From Bacteroidaceae bacterium (lineage in GTDB: Bacteria > Bacteroidota > Bacteroidia > Bacteroidales > Bacteroidaceae), in contig JAFZSA010000005.1 of the NCBI GenBank assembly GCA_017619585.1, positions 14,581-78,580 of the forward strand: DNA of 64,000 nucleotides, read 5' to 3'. Made by a program: the position numbers and the translations under genes. Below the pieces are notes generated by a model. That model saw nothing but the letters and a program-made list of their open reading frames with translations, ran no database searches and was not told where the DNA came from. This document shows, one piece after another, positions 61,169 to 64,000 of this stretch (its first letter is position 1; each line of letters starts with the position of its first letter).

Positions 61169-62680
61169 TTATTTTACCTTCAGAATCTGTCCAACATGGA
61201 GTCTTTCGTCGTGGAGTCTGTTGATTCGGCGTAACTCTCTGACTGTTGTGTGGTTGCGTTTTGCGATGGTCCCAATTGTATCGCCACGACGAACTCTCAC
61301 TACACGGCGGCTGTTAATTCTATTGTCCACTTGGGGTTTTTCGTTGCAGACAGTGTCTGTTATCACCTCCTTTTCAACGCAGGTGGTATCCGGATTTTCG
61401 TCGTAACAATCCCATCTACTATAGGTTTCCCTGGTTTCTGTACGCTCAATCTTCTTAATTTCCTTTACGAATTTAGGCACGCCATATACGATGGCCGAAC
61501 CAGCCATGATAACGCCTACAATCCATATTATAAGCAGGATTATGCGCTGACGGTAGGGCATGGCCGGCATCTGCTTGAATTCGTTCAGCAAGCTGTGAAT
61601 GATAGCGTAGGCCGTGATGCTCAGGACCGTTATGGCTGAAACGAAGAAGATATAGAAAGGAACCTTCATGGAGAGCAGGATAGCCGTAAATTCCTCGGGT
61701 TGCGGTATGTCCATCATACTGACAATATCCTCTGTATTCAGTCCAAAGGCAGCCAGACAGATAATACCCACAATGCACATGATGGTTACAAACACGCCAA
61801 AAGTATAGATGCAGCCGCGGAAGAGTAGGGTGATAACGGCCCACAGGGTAGTGAAGAACCCGCCAATGCAACCAAGACACCCGGAGGCAGAAGAACTTTT
61901 GTCTGGGTTTTTCTTGTAGGATGGCGGTATGGTTGCTGCACCACCATCCATCTTAGGGTTTTCTTCTTCCGTATAGGGGGCAGAGGCACCACTGCTTTTT
62001 GTTACCTCTTCTGCCAGGTTCTGCGGATTGATGGGCTTGCCTTTCATGCGCAGTCGGTCTTCGGGGCTCCATGCCACAGGCATCAGTATGGACAATACAA
62101 CATAGGCTATGATAAGGGCAAATCCCCAGAACTGAATGTTGAAGAAGAAATGATGACCTGGCAACCACCACAGAAAATTGAGGGTAGAACCTACAAAGGA
62201 GAACAGAATGGCTGCCACATAGCCAAGTCGGCACCAGAGCACATCAATGCCAAAATAAGCAGCAAAGCCAGAGAGCACACCCATCAGCTTCTTGTCATAG
62301 GGATCGCGATAGAGACGCTTAGCTCCTATCCCTGCTCCTCCAAAGGCGAAGGCTTCACTATTATTGGCTTCCTGCTTCTTCCTTTCTTTCCCGTCTTCGG
62401 GAGAAGGGTCGGGGGAGAGGCTGTCCATCTCTTCGGGCTTCCCTATTCGCTGGATTATTTCTGTGATGTTCTCAATGGTAACGGCTTCTGTACCTTGCTC
62501 CTTCAGCTCGTCCAGCAGTTCAGCGATGCGCGCCTCTATGTCGTCTACTATCTCCTCGCCGCCTTCACGGGAACGGAAATAATTGCGGAGCGACTGCTCG
62601 TAGGTAGAGAGCATTTCGTAAGCATCCTCGTCTATAGGGAAGAGACGTCCGCAAAGGTTGATTGTGATATTTTTTTTCAT
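61169..62680 (-). CDS. PspC-domain membrane protein with C-terminal LysM
   Basis: The 503-residue protein has an N-terminal soluble helical domain (DAYEMLSTYEQSLRNYFRSREGGEEIVDDIEARIAELLDEL) and a PspC domain with LYRDPYDKKLMGVLSGFAAYFGIDVLWCRLGYVAAILF (about 127-165). Several membrane spans follow (to about 400), then a periplasmic tail ending in a LysM motif (RVRRGDTIGTIAKRNHTTVRELRRINRLHDERLHVGQILKV). PspC modules sense envelope stress, and LysM binds peptidoglycan. The linker SLSPDPSPEDGKERKKQE derives from the C-rich/G-rich element. It overlaps padR by 4 nt. Confidence 0.88.
   Translation of the reverse strand: MKKNITINLCGRLFPIDEDAYEMLSTYEQSLRNYFRSREGGEEIVDDIEARIAELLDELKEQGTEAVTIENITEIIQRIGKPEEMDSLSPDPSPEDGKERKKQEANNSEAFAFGGAGIGAKRLYRDPYDKKLMGVLSGFAAYFGIDVLWCRLGYVAAILFSFVGSTLNFLWWLPGHHFFFNIQFWGFALIIAYVVLSILMPVAWSPEDRLRMKGKPINPQNLAEEVTKSSGASAPYTEEENPKMDGGAATIPPSYKKNPDKSSSASGCLGCIGGFFTTLWAVITLLFRGCIYTFGVFVTIMCIVGIICLAAFGLNTEDIVSMMDIPQPEEFTAILLSMKVPFYIFFVSAITVLSITAYAIIHSLLNEFKQMPAMPYRQRIILLIIWIVGVIMAGSAIVYGVPKFVKEIKKIERTETRETYSRWDCYDENPDTTCVEKEVITDTVCNEKPQVDNRINSRRVVRVRRGDTIGTIAKRNHTTVRELRRINRLHDERLHVGQILKVK
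62390..62423. repeat. C-rich/G-rich element in the PspC/LysM gene
   Basis: Plus-strand CCCGTCTTCGGGAGAAGGGT followed by CGGGGGAGAGGCTG is a degenerate copy of the palindromic element. It is translated in frame as LSPDPSPEDGKE in the linker after the N-terminal domain. Confidence 0.55.
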
Positions 62681-63000
62681 TGTTTTAAATAGTTTACGGT
62701 GTTAGAAATCTCGCTCCAGGCAAGGTCCAGTTCTGTTAGGAAACCTTGTCCATCGACTGTTAGGCAGTAATACTTACGAGGCGGCCCCTGCGTGCTTTCC
62801 TGCCATTCATAGGCTAGCAGGCCATCCTTCTTCAGACGCGTCAGCAGTGGGTATAGCGTTCCTTCCACCACCAGCAGGTCAGCTTCCTTCAATTGCTGGA
62901 TGATGTCAGAGGCGTATGCCGCTTGCCGCTTCAGGAGCAGGAGTATGCAGTATTCCAGCATTCCCTTACGCATCTGCGATTTAGCATTGTTAATGTCCAT
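62677..63000 (-). CDS. PadR-family transcriptional regulator
   Basis: This 107-residue winged-helix protein has the PadR core: MRKGMLEYCILLLLKRQAAYASDIIQQLKEADLLVVEGTLYPLLTRLKKDGLLAYEWQES and PRKYYCLTVDGQ. It lies between the two PspC genes and overlaps the PspC/LysM gene by 4 nt. It probably autoregulates this module, as PadR-PspC clusters do elsewhere in Bacteroidetes. Confidence 0.93.
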   Translation of the reverse strand: MDINNAKSQMRKGMLEYCILLLLKRQAAYASDIIQQLKEADLLVVEGTLYPLLTRLKKDGLLAYEWQESTQGPPRKYYCLTVDGQGFLTELDLAWSEISNTVNYLKQ

Positions 63001-63012
63001 AATGTAAAGGTA

Positions 63013-63210
63013 TTAGTATTGATAGGGAGCTTTGGGAGCCACAAGCCACAAAACAAGGTATGCCATCAGGCCGAAACCGAAGCCGAAGAAGGCTGCAAGG
63101 AATCCTACACGTACCAACAGGGGGTCAACCTCGAAGTACTCAGCCAAACCACCGCATACACCACCAATCTTCTTGTCTGTAACAGACAGATAATAACGTT
63201 TGTTGTTCAT
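63013..63210 (-). CDS. Small PspC-domain membrane protein
   Basis: The 65 residues from [40 protein letters not shown] include the PspC consensus [10 protein letters not shown] and a hydrophobic span ([22 protein letters not shown]). The open frame reaches 63327, but those 39 codons are AT-rich promoter DNA, so I take the start at 63210. It is the first gene of the PspC-PadR-PspC/LysM operon, with 12 nt to padR. Confidence 0.9.
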   Translation of the reverse strand: MNNKRYYLSVTDKKIGGVCGGLAEYFEVDPLLVRVGFLAAFFGFGFGLMAYLVLWLVAPKAPYQY

Positions 63211-63269
63211 AATACTTATGTTTTTAAAGGATATTTTTTTAGTTTTCTGCTGCAAATTAAAGGAGAAAT

Positions 63270-63295
63270 ATAATACCTTGCAATACATAGTACCT
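63270..63295. promoter_or_regulatory. Direct repeat ATARTACCT, putative PadR operator
   Basis: ATAATACCT (63270-63278) and ATAGTACCT (63287-63295) repeat at 17-bp spacing around TGCAATAC, 60-85 nt upstream of the small PspC start. It is a likely autoregulatory site for the operon's PadR protein. Confidence 0.45.
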
Positions 63296-63369
63296 GAAAA
63301 ATGTACAAAAGAAACATTATTTAACATTTTGAGGCATCAAAATGGGGAATAGGAACCAATAGGATACAA

Positions 63370-63402
63370 AAAAAGAGTGCCCTATTCTGAGCACTCTTTA
63401 AT
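63370..63402 (-). terminator. Terminator of the acyl-CoA dehydrogenase gene
   Basis: Perfect 9-bp stem AAAGAGTGC (63372-63380)/GCACTCTTT (63391-63399) with a 10-nt loop and a T-run on the minus strand, 38 nt past the stop. Confidence 0.85.
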
Positions 63403-63437
63403 AATGAGAATTTTCTTAAACTATATGTCTTAGTTTC

Positions 63438-64000
63438 TTATTCTGCTTGAGCTGCCTTGAAGCTTTCCAGATCCTCTACCTGGAATGCCTTGATGTAAGC
63501 AGACTTGCCGAGAACATCTTCCTCGGTCATGCGAACATATACGTTGGCACTCTTCTCGAAGAGCTCAGGAGCCTTAGTGGCATCGCGGAGGATGAGGAGT
63601 GACATAACGAGTTCGGCAGTCATATCGTACAGACGGCGAGCAAGGAAGTCCTGTGCATCCTGATTCTCCAGAGCCTTAACAGCTGCGAGAGCCTCCTCGT
63701 AAACTGGGATCAGCTTCTCTACACGAGCCTTCAGGTTCTTCAGACTATCGCTAATCTCGAGACCTGCCAGCATCTCCTTGATGTTGTTCAGCATGGTGCC
63801 GTTGGTGATGTAGCGGATAGCAGCAACAACCTGCAGCTGTGTGGTACCCTCGTAGATAGAGAAGATACGAGCATCGCGGAACAAACGTTGGCTCTTGTAC
63901 TCCATGATGAATCCTGAACCGCCGTGGATGCTGATGGCATCGTAGGCATTCTGGTTGGCGTACTCAGAGTTCATACCCTTGGCCAGCGGTGTGAAGGCAT
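63438..64000 (-). CDS. Acyl-CoA dehydrogenase, C-terminal part (truncated by window edge)
   Basis: The frame is open through base 64000 (…AFTPLAKGMNSEYANQNAYDAISIHGGSGFIMEY), so the N-terminal and middle domains lie outside. The C-terminal alpha domain has AISIHGGSGF, RLFRDARIFSIYEGTTQLQVVAAIRYI (FAD and substrate contacts, with the conserved IYEGT). An extra helical tail ends LEDLESFKAAQAE. The family oxidises acyl-CoA thioesters with electron-transfer flavoprotein. The tail suggests a long-form (about 560-600 residue) member, whose substrate cannot be judged here. Confidence 0.92.
   Translation of the reverse strand, partial: AFTPLAKGMNSEYANQNAYDAISIHGGSGFIMEYKSQRLFRDARIFSIYEGTTQLQVVAAIRYITNGTMLNNIKEMLAGLEISDSLKNLKARVEKLIPVYEEALAAVKALENQDAQDFLARRLYDMTAELVMSLLILRDATKAPELFEKSANVYVRMTEEDVLGKSAYIKAFQVEDLESFKAAQAE

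Noticed and set aside
63211..63327. 39-residue extension of the small PspC protein
   Set aside because: AT-rich promoter and operator DNA; the PspC family starts at MNNKRYYL.

Overview
The window reads as a chromosomal segment of a Bacteroidales bacterium, most likely a gut or rumen Prevotella-type species. Three things point there: promoters of the Bacteroidetes form (TTTG, about 19-21 nt, then TAnnTTTG), the protein families (OstA-like LPS protein, MlaE/MlaF, Bacteroidetes-type GreA, M16 peptidase, GH10, GH92, GH115 and GH125), and weak or absent Shine-Dalgarno sequences. Most of the window is conserved housekeeping DNA, with one accessory island at the left end.

Left end, 1-9000 (accessory). 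A truncated AAA/DUF4143-type ATPase gene runs off the edge. It is followed by about 1 kb of non-coding DNA that holds two regular operator-like arrays (33-nt and 22-nt periods) and a promoter with a 330-nt, hairpin-rich leader. That leader feeds a restriction-like pair: a 330-residue methylase-like protein and a 1327-residue fusion of a GIY-YIG-like nuclease, an SF2 helicase and an Eco57I-type adenine methylase. Two small genes follow, one of them a 54-residue single-pass membrane protein. Next come a REP-associated (Y1/HUH) transposase with an extra Rossmann-like domain, a stub of a vsr gene, and an interspersed repeat that recurs near 37 kb.

9-36 kb (housekeeping, mostly minus strand). The genes are asnS, rluB (with a long Gly/Arg/Gln/Tyr-rich tail), purB, two tRNA-Val(TAC), trpS, mutL, a small membrane protein, an OstA-like protein, two parvulin-type foldases, guaB, recQ, clpX-clpP-tig and lptB. 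The plus-strand pair mlaE-mlaF follows, then M16 peptidase, a lipoprotein, der and a DUF2007-type protein. Envelope biogenesis recurs here: LPS transport, outer-membrane protein folding and lipid asymmetry.

36-64 kb. GH10 xylanase and greA lie divergent from groES-groEL. A mannan/N-glycan set follows (GH92, GH125, transglutaminase-like lipoprotein), then cutC, queA, a NUDIX gene, a lipoprotein, exonuclease III, GH115 alpha-glucuronidase, an outer-membrane porin-like barrel, a GDPD phosphodiesterase, a TlpA-type thioredoxin protein, a small lipoprotein, a PspC/LysM-PadR-PspC stress module, and the end of an acyl-CoA dehydrogenase gene.

Two genome-wide oddities run through the window. (1) A C-rich/G-rich palindromic element (CTCCCCC-n-GGGGGAG plus a G-rich tail) lies in intergenic DNA and also, in frame, inside queA (twice), the transglutaminase-like gene (twice) and the PspC/LysM gene. 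(2) Many gene junctions are filled by short tandem arrays of 7-10 nt units (CTAACCN, ATAACGNN, CAATGTT, ATTATGAATT) that contain the stop or start codon of the adjoining gene. I regard these two repeat systems and the left-end restriction-like operon as the best candidates for undescribed biology.
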